A stretch of 64,000 nucleotides of DNA from Candolleomyces eurysporus (lineage: Eukaryota; Basidiomycota; Agaricomycetes; Agaricales; Psathyrellaceae), in NCBI GenBank assembly GCA_027579435.1, contig JANBPK010000725.1, positions 62,001 to 126,000 of the forward strand, in the 5' to 3' direction. The notes beneath the pieces were generated by a model, which was given only the letters and a program-made list of their open reading frames with translations, searched no databases and was not told the DNA's origin. The first letter of the stretch is position 1, and each line of letters starts with the position of its first letter. Both the position numbers and the translations under genes were made by a program. Positions 62,070 to 64,000 of the stretch are shown piece by piece.

Positions 62070-63101
62070 AATGGCACGACCTGGCTGCAAGTAGACTGCA
62101 AGAGGGGAGGGGAAGAGGACACGCGGAAGCAGGAGATGGGGGATCAATCCGAAGGCATTAGTCGTGCGCTCGGGGACTTATGAAGCTCTCATGGGTGAAT
62201 ACAAATGTGGAGCCGGGAGTATCTTGGTTCTTCCAGCAATCGCGTTTCTCCAGATCTGCGCTATGGGACAGGTTCGGCAAAAGGGGAAATGTAAATTGAA
62301 GGATCTCACCGACCTTCGGAAATGTGTGAGCGTCCAGTGATGACGAGCGGATCCATGGTTGATTCAGAGAAAATGGCTTTTGCTTGGTATCAAAAGACGG
62401 GTCTGGAGGCTGTTCTGATATTCAACGGGTTTGCTTGAAGAATTATCTCTGAACCCCTTACCTCTTCGTTCGGAGGCTCCGAGATGCAGCTTTCAGAATG
62501 CCCTTGCATCCCCCAAGCCTCCAAAAGCAGCTGAAGCTTCCGCAAAAATTCCGGTGGGTCAGGTTACGAGAAGCTGAATTACGGCCGGCAGGGAAACGAG
62601 AGAACTGGAGGAAGCGGGGTCGAAGCAGTGTTTAACCGTGGATGCCTCCAATTGGTGAGGTAGGTTTGTCACTTGATTCCATTGAGCACTCTCGCTCCCG
62701 AGTTTAAGCTTGTAGACCGCGCAGGAGGCTAAAGCTTGAACGCCTCTACCTCTGAGGGTTGGGAATTTGTCGAGCCGTATAATCCCCGTGCTTGAATCGA
62801 CTCCGGGAGACCAAGAAACCTGAAACAGATACGATACGCGTATCTCGCATACCTGACAGCGTGAGTGCAAGGGTTTTTTCAGAGCGCGCGTTCAATGACG
62901 AGATGATATTCGAGCCCGAACCATGATCGAGGAGAGCCTGGAGGAGACCGTCTTAGCATGGCTGACTAAGCCAACTCATGGAAATATTGACTCTCCGCCT
63001 TTATTTGGCTGGCCAATTTATTGCATTCATCCTTCACAGCTCTCGTCTCGACCACCACCCTTGCTCATAATCCTTGTATTCTCTCTCTTCATTACCTCAA
63101 A
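62070..63101. other. Divergent intergenic region
   Basis: About 1 kb between the seven-TM gene and the Yra1-like gene, presumably both promoters. No gene recognised. Confidence 0.4.
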
Positions 63102-64000
63102 ATGTCGGCTATCAGACCAGGAGCACGAAAACCCTATGCTGTAGGCCATCGTCTCGCACCATGAAGCCCTAAACCGTCCTAATGTCTCAACTTAGCGCCC
63201 GTCAAGAGGGGACGTGAACAGCCAATGGCAGCACGACAAATACCCGGGAGTTTCTCAGCGAAGACCTGCCGCAAACGGTCCCGCAAAGCAAGCAGATCCT
63301 CCAAGCATTGGAAATCGGTTGGAGGTCTCCAACTTGCACTACGAAGTTGCCCCCAAAGACCTCAAGGTCCGTGCTCCACTCTCACCTCCAGGGCCCAAGA
63401 CTGTCACTCTTCGAGCCTTGGAGGATCTGATACTCATCCAGACGACTAATGAACGATTCTACAGGCTATTTTTGGTCAGATAGGCACGCTCGTTCGTGAG
63501 CCAATAGTCAGGGTATGACTCGCCACCCGGCTTTACCTCCTGTGAAAAAGACAAGTTTTGCCAACATTATCGACCGTGTTCCTTTTATATTTGCCATGAA
63601 CTCAACTCGACCCGCTATCGTACAACGGGTCCACCTCAACTCGACCAATCAATAGTACGACGGTAGCGGTCGGTCCCTTGGAATCGCCATCGTCACTTTC
63701 GAAACCTCCGCGGAAGCTACGAGAGCGAAGAAGCAGTTTGATGGTATCCTCGCGAAAGGTGCGTGTGCCTTCATATCTCGGTCGTGGTGTGATTTTCTTA
63801 CAAGCTGGGCGTTTTCAGGCCAACCGATGCATATCAAGTTTTTCACTCCACCAGCACCGAAACGAACCGCCAGTGCCCCCTCAACGCTTTCTCTGCTCGC
63901 CCGAATCGAAAAGCCGCCTCTTCTGGAACGAGTCGCTCGTGACGATGCAGACGCTGCAGTAGCCGCAGCAGCTTCCAAAAAGACAACGTTAGTTATTCCC
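63102..64000 (+). CDS. Yra1/ALY-type mRNA export adaptor (partial, runs off the window)
   Basis: An RRM protein of the Yra1/Mlo3/ALYREF type, which links THO/TREX-bound mRNA to the export receptor. Exons 63102-63140, 63196-63366, 63465-63512, 63656-63758 and 63819 to beyond 64,000 stay in frame. The N-terminus has 'RPSRGDVNSQWQHDKYPG'. The RRM starts at 'NRLEVSNLHYEVAPKDLK', continues 'AIFGQIGTLVREPIV' and 'SLGIAIVTFETSAEATRA', and ends 'GQPMHIKFF'. A basic tail with 'LLARIEKPPLLERVA' follows and is cut by the window edge. Confidence 0.85.

Overview
The window is nuclear DNA of a mushroom-forming basidiomycete (Agaricomycetes). The evidence is a DUF6535 membrane protein, an agaric-type F-box protein, large NACHT-ankyrin NLR-like genes, DUF3455, the mitochondrial ribosomal protein mL59, and genes cut by many 45-90 nt GT-AG introns. 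The species cannot be named from the sequence. I found no tRNA, rRNA, CRISPR array, transposase or reverse transcriptase.

Region 1 (1-28.9 kb) is a head-to-tail array of a 9.0-9.4 kb unit: three full copies (from about 1, 9,081 and 18,505) and a truncated fourth (from about 27,538). Each full unit carries, in order, a broken 5' part of the signal peptidase subunit gene SPC2 fused to a broken p24/ERV25 gene, then a seven-exon NACHT-ankyrin gene encoding about 1,800 aa with a hydrophobic C-terminal tail. Copies 1 and 3 read as intact. Copy 2 has a nonsense codon and two T8 frameshifts. The fourth unit runs into a complete SPC2 gene, so the array abuts a gene that is essential in yeast and shares its 5' flank.

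Region 2 (29-48 kb) holds a DUF6535 gene, two tandem YqjM-type Old Yellow Enzyme genes, two tandem K+/H+ antiporter genes (CPA2, Kha1-like) and a secreted DUF3455 protein. Relics of the neighbouring gene lie between the duplicates: a DUF6535 last-exon scrap between the OYE copies and a DUF3455 exon scrap between the antiporters. A spacer segment recurs three times. Local tandem duplication that drags along pieces of neighbours is the main theme of the first 47 kb.

Region 3 (48-64 kb) is less repetitive. It holds a gene-poor 3 kb stretch, two inverted seven-TM paralogues 9 kb apart that share a 13-nt microexon, a small conserved basidiomycete gene, a decayed GH12 glucanase, an intronless F-box gene, mL59, and at the right edge the start of a Yra1/ALY mRNA-export adaptor.

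Eight single 'n' bases occur. Each sits directly before a homopolymer of at least five bases, and at the five coding sites deleting the n restores the frame supported by a paralogue or the protein family. I treat them as consensus artefacts, not mutations. Gene models were spliced by eye from frame continuity, GT-AG signals and paralogue comparison; no search was run.
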